From Mortierella sp. BCC40632 (Eukaryota; Mortierellomycota; Mortierellomycetes; Mortierellales; Mortierellaceae): a stretch of DNA of 64,000 nucleotides. Of this stretch, positions 45,760 to 56,840 are shown in pieces. The notes beneath the pieces were generated by a model, which saw nothing but the letters and a program-made list of their open reading frames with translations, was not told the DNA's origin and did not search any database. A program made the position numbers and the translations under genes. Position 1 is the stretch's first letter. Each line of letters opens with the position of its first letter. The DNA lies in assembly GCA_011634665.1 (NCBI GenBank), contig WAEK01000010.1:186001-250000 (forward strand), in the 5' to 3' direction.

Positions 45760-46830
45760 GAAGAGGCAAAGCGGAGCAAAAAGAAACCCATTGGATGGAA
45801 AGCATCAGGTCTTTATTTTTTTAAAGAAAAAAAGAAAAAAAAAAAGTTGGAGACTCTTTTGGAAGACGATGGATCAACCAAGGAACAAGATCTCTGCGGG
45901 AAAAAAAAATCATCTTGAGGACTCTAGCCAGGAACTCCCCCCCGATGGGGGCAGAACCGGCTTAACTCCAAGGAACTCTGGACGCTGTCAAGAAGAGATC
46001 AACATATTCTGGACAGCTTCACCTACTCTCTCTGGCATTCTCAGGATTCTTTTTTCTTTCTCCTTTGTTCTTTTCTCCTTTGTTGTCTTGACTCTTTCAA
46101 GCTCAATACCTCTCATTCTTCCCCCTCTCCCCCCCTGCTACCCTTCTACACTCTCTTCCCTCTTCCTTTACCGCACCTAATAACCTGTTCAACACAGGTC
46201 TCCGACCCCTTCTCGTGATTTATCCCTTTTTTTGTTGTTGTTGTTTTCTGCTAAACCTTTCTATGTAACCTTACCCCCTCCCTATTGTATATCTACGCTT
46301 GTTCAACACACCCTGTAAATATCATCATCATCCCATGTCTTCTTTGTCATGTCATGTCAGTTTCTCTGTCTCTCTCTCTCTTTTTTTTTTACTCTTCTGT
46401 GTCGCTCGTCCTAAGGGGCTAACTTTGACAGAGTAAAGTGTCGCTTTCTTCCATGGTCTGCGATAAACCTTCCCCCCTCCCCCCTATACCTCTGTTGTTT
46501 TCTTTTCTTTTTTCTTTTTTCTTTTATCTTTTTCGTTTTTTTTTATTCTCTTTTTCAAGAAGCATTGAGTTGTCGCCTTCTCTTATCCTGACGTTTTTCT
46601 CTCCTTCTCCCCCTCCCCTCCCTCTTTTTGCCTTTGTCTCGTTTTCTCAACAATAAATTTCTTCCAAGTCAAGAGAGAGAGTCCTTTCTCGTCTTGGTTC
46701 AGACCATGGCACATTTACGGATCTCAATGACAATATCAAATGTAAATACATCTATTAAAGCCAACAGCAATCCCAACAGCTGTAGCAACTAAAAGAGGTG
46801 GGGGAGAGGGGGGAAAGAGAGAGGAGATAT
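45760..46830. other. Convergent 3' region between MTHFR and the acyltransferase gene
   Basis: No gene. T/C-rich on the plus strand with several runs of T (for example 46380-46390 and 46500-46560). AATAAA at 46652-46657 could be a distal polyadenylation signal. The extent of the MTHFR 3' UTR is unknown. Confidence 0.4.
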
Positions 46831-48621
46831 CTACTTAGGAGGAGGAGGAGGAGGAGGAGAGGAAGAAGTAGAGGAGGTCGAAGCAAGTACTTGACTAAAC
46901 CAAAGTTCCTGCTCATGTTGAAGAGCAAGGAAGACAATTCGTTTGAAACTATTTACAAATTCTTCCACCACTGCTCGTCCATAAAATGCAGATGTTTGCC
47001 AAGTCGTACAAACAGCCATCACCCCCTTTGCAGTCGCCACACTCATCGTCAAGGCCGAGGCCGTGACACCCGAGGACTGAGAAAAGACAGCTTCTCGAAT
47101 CGAAAAGGCAGGTTCAATAGTGCCTTGATGATTCGACTTTATCCCCGCTTCCTTCTCTTCTTCGTCTTGTTCCCATCCTCGACCCAAATTCGAAAGCTTG
47201 ATACTCGCTTTGCGTCCGTGTTGATCCTTGCTCACCTTGTCGACCATAAACCGTTCCCAATCCCCTTCTTGTTTGTTCCGCAACAGTTTCAACATCCCAA
47301 AATGTTCCAACAGCTCTTGAAGACCTCGGGAAGTCGTCGTGGCATGAACAATCTCTTGACGATACTCTGCACTCGCCTTCCAAAACTCGGTCTCGGCTTT
47401 GATTTGAATCGCTCGATGAAGGATCTCGGAAGTGTAATTCCCTTGGTCCTCATCTTGAATCCTGGGTCCTCCACAAATCTTTAACAGGGATCGTAACGAG
47501 ACAGGGGTGGCAAACACAAGACCTTCTTCCTCTTCTGCCTCCTTCTTTTTAATTGACGTAGGTTGGTGATCCTCTCCTGACCCTTGAGTCATAAAGACAG
47601 CCTTAGCTGCAAAGATTGCCGCCATGGCCAAGATGGCCTGAACCGTCGTTCCTTTGGCCTTTGCGGTGTCAATCACCTTTGTGGTCTCGGCCTTTGAGAA
47701 CTGGATAATGTTCAACTGAGTTTCGTTCTTGTAGAGTTCCAATGAACTGTCCACTTGACCTGCCCAATACCGTGGCTCGAGAGCCTTTTTCCATGAGGCG
47801 GGCAAAAGGAGTGCTCGAGAGGCCTCCCAAACCAATGTCCGGATCGAAGGCGAACAGTCCACAAGAGATTCGATCGATGGTGGAATCATGATGGACTCTT
47901 CCTTCTTTTCTTCAGTCAAAGCCGTTGTTGGTCCGAGATGAATTACAAAATCCTCTTCGTTCTGCAACGTCAAGGCGTCATGTATCCGAATCTGTCGGTT
48001 CAAGAGTTGGACCAGTTGTTGTGTCAGCGCCATAGCAGATCGTCCATCAGCAATAGCATGGTGGAATGTATACACGAGATAAAACGAGTTTGCGTCCGAG
48101 TCCCGAGACTGACTCTGACTCGTTTCCTTGTTCTGAGATGGTCCTTGAGTGTTCAAAGAAGAAGAAGGAGCAATGATCGTAATCCTCCATAGTGGCCTTG
48201 TCAGATCATCCAATTGAAAGACCAAATTGTGCTCTTCCTCCAAGACAGCCTCTGGAGTTCCCGCTAGATGGCCCGGTGAATTTGGATCAACCTGGGTCTT
48301 GTCCTGAGCCTTGACAAGCCGGATCTGTTTCGCAAGATCAATAGTATCGAGTCTCAAGAACAGAGGGTCTGTTGACCGATGATTCCCAACGCAGACGGCC
48401 AGAGAAGGATGGCGTACAATCAATTGTCGAAAGGGTTCTAGCAAGAGACGAGTCCAGTCGGAGTGGGTCAAGGTCTCCAAGGGTGAGGACAGGGGACCAA
48501 CAAGGTCGGCGACATGAATTCGGAGGGCTATGGCCACATTGTTGTAAATGCCAGCATTGGACCGTGTAATGTTGTATCGCTCAAGTTTGTCGACTGCGCG
48601 GACTGTTCGAAGGGTGGACAT
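46831..48621 (-). CDS. AATase-family (alcohol O-acetyltransferase-like) acyltransferase
   Basis: Intronless, 596 aa, ATG at 48621. It belongs to the condensation/BAHD-like fold: the catalytic motif HHAIADG is at residues 187-193, in the expected middle of the first subdomain, preceded by PLWRITII. The second subdomain contains TTVQAILAMAAIFAAKA and a central loop. The best match in pattern is the yeast Atf/AATase family, which moves acetyl from acetyl-CoA to alcohols; the actual substrate here is unknown, and other members acylate sterols or sphingoid bases. The C-terminus is a Ser run followed by seven Pro, low-complexity and probably not catalytic. It has no transmembrane segment. The gene is in tandem with the phosphatase inhibitor gene but 480 bp apart, so there is no sign of co-regulation. 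Confidence 0.85.
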   Translation of the reverse strand: MSTLRTVRAVDKLERYNITRSNAGIYNNVAIALRIHVADLVGPLSSPLETLTHSDWTRLLLEPFRQLIVRHPSLAVCVGNHRSTDPLFLRLDTIDLAKQIRLVKAQDKTQVDPNSPGHLAGTPEAVLEEEHNLVFQLDDLTRPLWRITIIAPSSSLNTQGPSQNKETSQSQSRDSDANSFYLVYTFHHAIADGRSAMALTQQLVQLLNRQIRIHDALTLQNEEDFVIHLGPTTALTEEKKEESIMIPPSIESLVDCSPSIRTLVWEASRALLLPASWKKALEPRYWAGQVDSSLELYKNETQLNIIQFSKAETTKVIDTAKAKGTTVQAILAMAAIFAAKAVFMTQGSGEDHQPTSIKKKEAEEEEGLVFATPVSLRSLLKICGGPRIQDEDQGNYTSEILHRAIQIKAETEFWKASAEYRQEIVHATTTSRGLQELLEHFGMLKLLRNKQEGDWERFMVDKVSKDQHGRKASIKLSNLGRGWEQDEEEKEAGIKSNHQGTIEPAFSIREAVFSQSSGVTASALTMSVATAKGVMAVCTTWQTSAFYGRAVVEEFVNSFKRIVFLALQHEQELWFSQVLASTSSTSSSPPPPPPPK

Positions 48622-49105
48622 GGTTGCTTGTTTTACTTGGGAATGGGAAAGGTATGAATGAACTTTTAGGGCGATTAGAGGGCAAGACTAGTAGAAATGA
48701 ACGGTTACAAAGGAATGAATTATCTATGGAATATCAGGTCGAAATGGAGAGACGGCAAGGATGAATAAGAGCTGAGTGGAATCTGAACAGTAGGCCATGG
48801 CATTAAGTTGCGATATTTAAGAGTCCTCGTAAGGGTTGGTCGGTTGGTCGAGGATGAATGATGAACAAGCATACGATGGCGAAGGAAGAAAAATGACCAA
48901 TCTGCAGACTCAGGCCTGTCGGCTGAACAACTGGTTTTTGCAGGGGTTTGGTGGTCGAGAGAGCAGTCGCTTCTTCTCACGTCCTTTCCAAGCCGGGCTT
49001 TGCTCTTTCTCATACAAATTTCCAAATATGACTCTTCCTTGCTATGACTTTGCAAATTAGGATTATTATTTTTTTTTTTTTTTTTTTTTTTTCCTTTTCA
49101 AGTGG
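48622..49105. other. Spacer with acyltransferase promoter
   Basis: No gene. T24 lies at 49069-49092, directly after the stop codon of the phosphatase inhibitor gene on its sense strand, where it reads as an A-run. The part next to 48621 should hold the acyltransferase promoter. Confidence 0.4.
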
Positions 49106-50503
49106 CTACAGATCCAGATCCAGGCCGTCGTCATGGGCATCGGGTTCAGCCCGACGCGGTTGTGGTAGGGTCCCTAGTCTCAACGTCTTTTCTGTAGAAG
49201 CCTTCCTCGGTAGCACTGTCGACCCTGTAGCAGCAACAGCGGATCCTGTGGTTTCTTTCCGTTCGCCAAGAGTGTCCACAGCCTTGATTCCAGCCTCCAT
49301 TTCATTGCTGTCATCTTCATCGTTGTCAGTGTCGTTATCATTGTCATCCTCTTCATCCTCAAAGGAATGGCCCAAGGCTAGCGCCTCTTTCATTTTGTAG
49401 TGCTGTGCTCTCAGCTGTGCAAACTTATCGTGGTCTTTTGAAATGCATATGGAATTTTTATGTACACCCGGGTTAGAATCCAAGGAATCCCAACATTACT
49501 TGTTCAAATACCAGAGAAGAAAGAAAGGAAGAAGGATAGAAAAATGGCGAGCTACGTTACCTTTTTGGTGAATTGGATGAGCCGGCTCATCCTCTTCCGA
49601 GTCTTCCCATTCGTCAGGATCCCTATCCCTGTCTTCATCATCATCATCATCTTCGTCGTCGTCGTCGTCGTCGTCATGTAGGTTAAAGTAGGACGGAACA
49701 GGTGGGGTGTGTGCGAGGGCGAGGCTCTTTTTCTTGGTCCTTGGCGCGTTGACAGCGATCGATTTGGCTCCATCCAAGGAAAACGAATCTATTTCAGCCA
49801 ACCACCAGCCAACCAACCAAACAAAAACAAAACAAAACAAAAGGGAGTTTGAGTATCTACAGATACACGCCCTGACACTCACCCCTCCCCCCCCTTGAAT
49901 AGACTTTACAAGATCGAAACGATAGAAGCAAGATCATTGTGTGGGAACAAGGATTCAAGAATCAACCCAACACCTTTTCCCAGAACGAGGAACACACCAG
50001 GGTCGTGTGAAAAAGAAAAGAAAAGAAAAGAAAAGAACAAAAGAAAAAGAAAACATACCATCGAGTTCAAGGTCCTTTTCCAAATCCGGATCGTATCGCA
50101 CAAAAGGAGTTGGTGGTTCATCTATCTTCATGGTCGAGTCCTTTTGAGCCTCCGTGATCCTCAGGTTTTCCTCGTCCCATTTCAATCTAAGATGGTAGAT
50201 AAATAGTCCCCGAGGCGTTCAAGGATAGCGAGAGAGCCGTTTCAGTGGATAGTTGAAGGTCCTGGGAGATTGTGGGGCCAACGACAATGCATAGGTTGGG
50301 ATGAAAAAAGAAAGAGGAAAAAAAAAAAAAAAAACATGAACCAGAATGGAGGGAGCCTGAGAAAAAAAAAAAAAAAAAAAAAAAAAGGACAGTTACCGTG
50401 GCGCATTCTCATCGAGCTGTTGTGAAGGGTCTCCTTTCTTGAGGATCCCTTTGACGGAAGCTTCCGAGGCTCCAACAATCGGACTGTGGAGTCGTTGGTC
50501 CAT
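49106..50503 (-). CDS. GLC8: Protein phosphatase inhibitor 2 (IPP-2/GLC8-like)
   Basis: Four exons: 50503-50397, 50186-50059, 49788-49561, 49434-49106; total 792 nt, 263 aa. It regulates type 1 protein phosphatase. All three hallmark segments are present: KGILK (18-22), the PP1 docking motif; LKWDEENL followed by EPPTP with Thr62, the site matching the GSK-3/CDK site of the family; and [10 protein letters not shown] (158-167), whose His-Tyr pair blocks the phosphatase active site. Between them lies an acidic insert with long Asp runs encoded by a GTC/ATC repeat (about 49630-49678), and the C-terminal region has another acidic stretch ([10 protein letters not shown]). These make the protein longer than the human 205 aa. 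Exon 1 is separated by an intron with A17 and A25 tracts on the plus strand. Confidence 0.92.
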
Positions 50504-50787
50504 TGATGGAGAAAGAGGGTTGAAAACTGGTTCTGTTCTGTTCGGGGTGGAAATTCCGTATTAGGTATCCCTTTCAGTGAGCGACGGATTCGCCAATGTA
50601 GTCTTTTTTTTTTTTTTTTTTTTTTTGTTGAAATGTCCTGCTCCTTTTTTTTTTTTTTCTTCCTGTCAAGTCGGGCTGAGGATGGAGCGAACAAAAGTAA
50701 TGGAGACTGAATCAAGAGAGGAAGACAGAGAGAGAGAAGAGGACCAAAAATGTTCTCATTTTTTTGCTCAACAGTCACGAGAGCGCC

Positions 50788-50818
<31 letters not shown>

Positions 50819-50895
50819 CCGAGAACAGAACCAAATGTTCCTGGGGGAGGAGGATGACAACAGGTTTTCATTACTTTGGTCTTCAACAATTATTT
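50504..50895. other. Spacer with long T and A tracts
   Basis: No gene. It contains T23 (50604-50626), T13 (about 50647) and a T10A20 step (50788-50817) that can fold into an A/T hairpin in the 3' region of PEX14. The 50504-50600 part is probably the phosphatase inhibitor promoter. Confidence 0.45.
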
Positions 50896-52509
50896 CTATG
50901 GTGCAACAGTCTCGGAGCCCTCGGCCGTCGTGCTCGAATCGCCTCCTGCTGCTGCCGAGGACGAGGACGAGGATGATGCTGCTGGGACAATGTTCTTTTG
51001 TGCGGTCAACTGCCATGCTGGGATCGACGCCTTGCCACTCAAGAAGCTCATAGCTCCATTCTCTTCTGGAGCCTTGGGAACTGTAGGTGAGGCTGTAGCT
51101 GAGGCCGCCGCTGATGGAGATGCGCCATAAGAGAGAGTGCTCCATGGGGCAGCCGGAGAAGCCGCGCCCGCAGATGGGGCTCCAGGTGCAGCAGCACCTG
51201 GTCCACGTCGGTTCAACAAAAGACTCTTCAACGACTTGATCTCTGATTGAAGCTCGTTCAACACATTTGTCTGTGACTCTTTGTTCTTGTCCATCAGCTA
51301 ATGTCAGGATTTCGAATAACGAAAAGAACATCATAGAGTTGTTAGGAAGGGCGTGTGATGACAGGAGACTAGAAGGTGGAGGAGGGAAAAAAAAAAAAAA
51401 AAGAGCAGCACATACCTGAGGAATCATCGACTTGATGTTCTCAATGTCACTCTTGAGTCCTGCAAGCTCCTGCTCCCGCTTGTCATCGTTTGTCTTCATG
51501 TTGTCAAGGACGCCAGACATGGACTCAAGTGAGTCTTTGACATGTGCGGTCTGTTCCTCTACATTCTTGGCAACTGTGGTTGTGCTCTCCTTGACCTCGG
51601 TCAGACTCTTTTCAATCTCTTCAAACTGTTCGTCCAGCTTCTTCTTGTCCAACTCCAAATCTTCCTGTGTAGGGTACTGCAGCTTGGGTCCGATCACCTT
51701 CTACAGGGGGACAAAAAAAAATAACATAATTCATGAATGAGCAAATCGAGTGCCTATTGGGATAGGAGAGAAGCGCCATCTCTTTCTCTTGTCCCCCGCC
51801 TTTGGCAGCTCTCCGACCCAACAGCTCCTCCGCAGTGTGTAGTCCGGAGGAAGAAGCATACGGACCCGAACGGAGAGCGGCTCCAGTAAAGTCTCACGAG
51901 GAGAGGAGATCAGAGAAAAGGCCGAATTAAGGTTTTCCAGCCGATCCGCTCTTCTCGCTGGCACATGTCCTGCCTGGGCTGGGTTCTTTCGGCCCTGGAG
52001 AAGAGGCCACTCTCCTCTCCCTCACACTCTCACACGGTACACTTCCCCGTCTTTCACCATGGATTTGTCACTCCCTCGAGATTTTCTCAGGACAAGATAA
52101 AACAAAAAAGATGACCATTCGGAAACACAGCATTACTACTGGAAAAAAGACGAACCTTTGCCACTTGGAATACACCATAACCGAACCCGCCAGCGACGAC
52201 TGCTGCAATAAAGATATCCTTCCAGTCATAGTTGCGCTTGGGTGGTAATGCGGGCGCCATCATAACCTGTGCTCCAGGAGCCATCATGGCTTGTTGTGCA
52301 TACTGTGGCTGACCTGCTGGCACCATGGTCGTTGCTGCTGCTGCGGGGGCTGTTCCGTTGGCACGCTGCATAGCCTCCTCGATCTCCTCGGATGTCAGAC
52401 CCTTGGACTCGAGAAAGGCGACCTTCTTTCCAAGAGTTGATGTTTGAACCTTGGGGTCCTGAAGGAACTTTACCGCCGAAGCGATGATATCCTCTCGTTT
52501 TGCTGACAT
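50896..52509 (-). CDS. PEX14: Peroxisomal docking protein PEX14
   Basis: Three exons: 52509-52156, 51700-51416, 51297-50896; phase 0 throughout; 346 aa, in the family's range. It is the docking component of the peroxisomal import pore and binds PEX5 and PEX13. The N-terminal three-helix domain (residues 4-49: REDIIASAVKFLQDPKVQ, then KGLTSEEIEEAM) has the conserved hydrophobic pattern that binds WxxxF motifs. An Ala/Gln/Met linker leads to the single membrane segment (DIFIAAVVAGGFGYGVFQVA, about 97-117), then a coiled coil (about 125-245), then an Ala/Ser/Pro-rich tail. The first donor is GTTCGT, less usual than the GTAAGT used nearby. The exon 1 to 2 junction falls just after the membrane segment. 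Confidence 0.95.
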
Positions 52510-53764
52510 GGAATAAAAGACTGACTGACTGGTGTGTTCTCTATTGATGGGGAGTGGAGGTGAGTTGATTGATTTGGCGGACCCGGAGGAATGAGAATGT
52601 TGAACCGGTAAAATGACAAAAGTGAAAAAAAAAGATGAAGTGACAGAGAAGAAAGATTAAGAGGGAGAGTGAGTGAGAGAGCGAGAAAAAAAAGGATGGA
52701 TGAGAGGACAGACCCCACTTTACCACTTCTTTCTCGATAAAGCAAACCAGACCCTCGAAATCCAAAGCCACGGCCACGCCGCCGATTGGGCCAGACCTTC
52801 AAAAAGGTCCCGTCGCCGTCTTTTTACGAGAACGAGTGCCGGCCACTTACCAAAGTGGCCGTGTGTGGTGAGTGAAGGAACTCTGGAAGCGCGTCATGAC
52901 GGACGACATGCTGTACGCCACGAACGACACGCTTCAACACCACAAACAGCCCCACATCGTTCGCTACAATACCTTTTACACCTGTTTCTGACATAAAATT
53001 AAATAAAAGGATTAAAAGGATTGCTCTTTCTTGGTGTTAATGGTAACGGTTGGTTAGTTTGTTGTAGGTTTACCAGGTAAAACGATTCTCTCTTGTCCGT
53101 TGATCATTTATCGTCGGGCCCGAAGAATCTCGCAGAGGCAAGAGTGCAGGTCTTTGACACTTGGTCATTCATCACCTTGCCCGCCACCATAACATGTATT
53201 GCCACCGACGTGATTCCTAACTCCTGAACCAGGATAGGATAGGTCAGACTCTATGGAGAATTTTAGGCAGTCCTCAATACTCTGAAGCGACCTTCTCGCT
53301 ACGCAACACACAACGTTGCCCAAGTACAATACGTTCGAGATCTTCTGCTTTCATTACATCTTAGGTCATCTCTTGGATGGCTCGGATTCTCATATTGTAG
53401 CCAGTCCCTCGTTTATTGCCAACCAAGTCTTGTTGATCTGGAAGGTAGTGGCAGCTGCAGAAAGTGAGTCCTACAATTTGATGATCCTCCCGAATACAAT
53501 CCTATCCTTTACGTTGCTAATTCCTACTACATAATATTGGTCTGGGACACTTCACTTGCACGTTGTACTGTTGTCATCTTTGATGATTTGGACCGCGTTA
53601 GGACTTGGTGGTGAGTGTATCGGTTGCCGGTGTAGGGTACAAGAGCAGAGAGATCGCATCAAAGTCGATCATTGTCTATCATTTGTTCCTTAGCATCCAC
53701 TCTCAATTTTCTCTTTACTCCAGGCTAGGATAAGCAGGTCCAAAAGAAACAGAAAATATCCCAA
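52510..53764. other. PEX14 upstream region and unassigned DNA
   Basis: No gene supported. 52510-52720 is the likely PEX14 promoter/5' UTR. 52740-52900 is GC-richer with CGGCCACG-like words. A short frame at 53316-53534 shows no domain and is not called. It borders a decayed gene, so part may be degraded coding sequence. Confidence 0.35.
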
Positions 53765-54310
53765 ATGCAGAAAGATCAGGACGAGGCTACTCTTGAATCT
53801 GTACCCAGCGCACTATCAAAATTCCGGGAAGAATAGTCAATGCTAGAATTAAAACCTTCCATGAATGAGGCCATACTTAATGCCAAGGAAAAAGTTCTAA
53901 GGGACAGGTTAAATCAAGCAAGAGGCAAGGAATTAGTCCGATTAGATAAGGATCGAAAGCTTCTACAAGACGCAATGGAAAAGCAAAAGGTGGAACTCAA
54001 GGCTGAAGCTGAAAAGACAAAGACTGAGCTTTTGAACAGGATCGAATGCATCTATGAGGCAGCAGAAAAAGAAATGGCCAATCTCAAGACTGCCGTGTAA
54101 AGAGAACGAGCTGAGCTCAAGACCGAAAGTCAACGATTTCAAGAAGCAGTAGGAAAGGAGACCCGACGCATATTTGAGGCAGCGGAAAAGAAAAGACCGA
54201 ACTCAAGGCTGAACTCAAGGCAATGGCAGCTGCTAAGGAGAATGTAGAAGCCAAAATGCGGGAGTACCGATGTAAAATTGCTGTTTTTAAAGAACGCCTA
54301 AACTATCTAT
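53765..54310 (+). pseudogene. Decayed coiled-coil gene fragment
   Basis: From an ATG at 53765 one frame encodes a charged Lys/Glu/Ala helix. It is broken by TAG at 53834-53836 and TAA at 54098-54100, after which the same kind of sequence continues (RERAELKTESQRFQEA). A frame change near 54190 then carries it on (KTELKAELKAMAAAKE) to the A22 tract at 54314. Short internal similarity (IYEAAEKE and IFEAAEKK; VELKAEAEK and TELKAELKA) indicates a repeated helix. The family is unknown. Two stops and a frameshift in 550 bp, with readable sequence between, point to a pseudogene. The longest intact piece is 53840-54100 (86 codons). Confidence 0.6.
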
Positions 54311-54581
54311 CACAAAAAAAAAAAAAAAAAAAAAAGACTAGTCCTCGTAATGTTATGTAGAGCTAAACCTCATTAGACTGCCACACTTAACTTTGTGATT
54401 AAGTACAGAAAAAAAAAGGGGGGAGGGGAGGAGGTAGAGAAGGAAGACCCAACTGGGCAAAATGATTATCTTGTAGTGATCTTTGACTAATCGGCTCCAG
54501 TAAACTGGCTGACTACATACAATCTACAAACACAGGCCTCCTTTACAAAGCGATCATGGACTGGTAGATCATGGCCAATTC

Positions 54582-56840
54582 TTATGCAGACTTGGCGCGC
54601 TCAACAAAGTCGCGAATCTTTTGTCCATCCTTTTCGCCATCCGTCTCTACTCCTGAAGACACATCCACTGCCCACGGACGGACCGTCCTGACAGCCTCGC
54701 TCACGTTGTCGGGTGTCAGTCCGCCAGCAAGCAAGATCGGGAATCCACCTTCTTGACTCTCGACCACATTCTTGGCCAAGGACCAATCGAACGAGTTACC
54801 CTCTCCTCCGCCGTATCCACCAGCCTTGCCTGCTGCATCCAATAGACAATAGGCATTCAATCCTCTTGTTCCTGCTACGCGTTGAATCACTTCCTTTGGA
54901 TTCTCGTCTCCGCGGCAATGGAAGGCCTTGATCACAGGCACAGGCAAAAATTTAGCCTGTTCTGGGTTCTCGTTGCCATGGAATTGAACAAGATCGATCT
55001 TGAGTGTATCTACGATCCGAGTGATCTCCTCCAGTGACTGATCCCTAAAGACACCGACAATCATAGGCTTCCTTGGGTTTCGCTCTGCTCTCCGTGCATG
55101 CATGCTGAACCAATCTGCATTTGCCACCACATCACCCTCCTTCTTTTTAGAAAAGACATCTTCCTCCCCATCAAATGCTTCCGCTGTAGCATTGGCATAC
55201 TCACGTACGGCCTCGACAATTTCTGCTGCTACATCCATCTTGACATTTCGCTTGGAGCCCTCGACAAAGATCATTCCAATAAAATCGGCTCCAGCGTCTG
55301 CTGCTTGCAAGGCTGCATCGACTGTCTGGACACCACAGATCTTGACCAACACCTTGGAATCCTGAATCTCTGTAGAGAGACCCAACAAGTCTCGAATGAA
55401 TGCACGCTTGTCCTTGGAAAGCATTAGAGCCTCTCCGACCAAAACACCCTTTACACCCTGCTCCATATAGTGCACGACATCCTCGCGACCCTTGATACCG
55501 CTCAAAGCGACCAAGATGGTGTCCTCAGGGACCATGTTGGCCAACTTGGTTGTCGTCTGCATATCGACCTCAAAGTTGTGCAAGTTCCTGTTGTTGACAC
55601 CAATCACCTTGGCACCCAACTCAATTGCCACCTCCATTTCCTGCGCATTGTTGACCTCGACAAGAGGCTCGATACCAAGAGTCTTGGCAAACTTGTAGAG
55701 CGAATGCAATTGTTCCACGGACAACATGGCAACGATCAACAGGATTGTATCGGCACCATAGACTCTTGCCTCCAGGATCTGATATGGGTCCACAATGAAA
55801 TCCTTGCGCAGGACTGCAGGTCGGTTGGGGAGACTGTCAATCATGGCTCGAACAACGCGCATGTCGTTCAAGGAGCCCTTGAACCACTTGGGCTCGGTCA
55901 AGACGCTGATAACGCTCGCTCCTGCACGTGCATACGCCAACGACTGCTCTGCCGCATTCGCATCCAAGTCAATGTTACCCTTGCTTGGACTGGCACGTTT
56001 GATCTCACCCATGACAGCTGGCAAGGGAAGGTTCTGACGGACTCGAGCCACAAAGTCAATTTGCTTGGGTGCAATACCGAGATCAATCAACTTTTGAAGA
56101 TCCGCTGCAGATTGACCGGGAAGAGCCTTGGCAGCTGCGACATCCTTCAATCGTTGTTCCAGGATCTTGGTCAAAATACTGGGCACAGCTGCCTTGGCTG
56201 CCTCGGCAGAGCCAGCAGGCTTGACATTCGAGTCAATGCCGTACTCAGGGTTCTCTTTCCAGGTGCCACCACGGAGACGCAAAAAGTTGTTGAACAGAGT
56301 CTGGCCATGTTCAGAAAGGACACTCTCGGGGTGGTATTGGACACCTTCGACACAGAGGACCTTGTGGCGAACTCCCATGATGACGCCAGACTCTGTACGA
56401 GAGGTGACCTCGAGAGCATCAGGCACAGTCGAGATAACGCCCGAGAGCGAGTGATAGCGAGTGCAGGCAATATCCTGGGGGATGTTGAGGTAAAGACCCT
56501 TGCCGTCGTGTTTGATGGGGCTGACCTTACCATGGACAATTTCACCCGCATATCCGACGGTGCCACCATAGATCTCGAACATGCACTGCTCACCAAGACA
56601 GACACCCAGGACGGGGATCTTGCCTGCAAAGTATTCGATAGCGGGCTTGGAGATGCCTGCGGAATCAGAGGGGTGACCAGGTCCGGGCGAGATGACCAAG
56701 TGGGTAGGGTTCAAGGCAACGAGTTTGTCAAGAGTGATGGCGTCGTTACGAAAGACCTCAACCTGAGCTCCAAGGATACAGAGCGACTGGTAGATGTTCC
56801 AGGTAAAACTGTCGTAGTTGTCGATCATTACCACCGTCAT
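54582..56840 (-). CDS. TRP1/trpC: Trifunctional tryptophan synthesis protein GATase-IGPS-PRAI
   Basis: Intronless, 752 aa, ATG at 56840. Three domains in the order usual for filamentous fungi: glutamine amidotransferase of anthranilate synthase (1-190, nucleophile Cys81 in GVCLGEQ, then His170 and Glu172 in YHPES), indole-3-glycerol-phosphate synthase (about 221-490, KRASPSKG at 281-288, KDFIVDPYQI) and phosphoribosylanthranilate isomerase (about 497-752, VKICGVQ at 499-505, FHGNE). The amidotransferase supplies ammonia to the separate TrpE-type subunit; the other two catalyse consecutive steps toward indole. The PRAI domain has an insert (FDGEEDVFSKKKEGD) in its first half compared with bacterial TrpF. 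All residues I checked are intact. Confidence 0.97.
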   Translation of the reverse strand: MTVVMIDNYDSFTWNIYQSLCILGAQVEVFRNDAITLDKLVALNPTHLVISPGPGHPSDSAGISKPAIEYFAGKIPVLGVCLGEQCMFEIYGGTVGYAGEIVHGKVSPIKHDGKGLYLNIPQDIACTRYHSLSGVISTVPDALEVTSRTESGVIMGVRHKVLCVEGVQYHPESVLSEHGQTLFNNFLRLRGGTWKENPEYGIDSNVKPAGSAEAAKAAVPSILTKILEQRLKDVAAAKALPGQSAADLQKLIDLGIAPKQIDFVARVRQNLPLPAVMGEIKRASPSKGNIDLDANAAEQSLAYARAGASVISVLTEPKWFKGSLNDMRVVRAMIDSLPNRPAVLRKDFIVDPYQILEARVYGADTILLIVAMLSVEQLHSLYKFAKTLGIEPLVEVNNAQEMEVAIELGAKVIGVNNRNLHNFEVDMQTTTKLANMVPEDTILVALSGIKGREDVVHYMEQGVKGVLVGEALMLSKDKRAFIRDLLGLSTEIQDSKVLVKICGVQTVDAALQAADAGADFIGMIFVEGSKRNVKMDVAAEIVEAVREYANATAEAFDGEEDVFSKKKEGDVVANADWFSMHARRAERNPRKPMIVGVFRDQSLEEITRIVDTLKIDLVQFHGNENPEQAKFLPVPVIKAFHCRGDENPKEVIQRVAGTRGLNAYCLLDAAGKAGGYGGGEGNSFDWSLAKNVVESQEGGFPILLAGGLTPDNVSEAVRTVRPWAVDVSSGVETDGEKDGQKIRDFVERAKSA

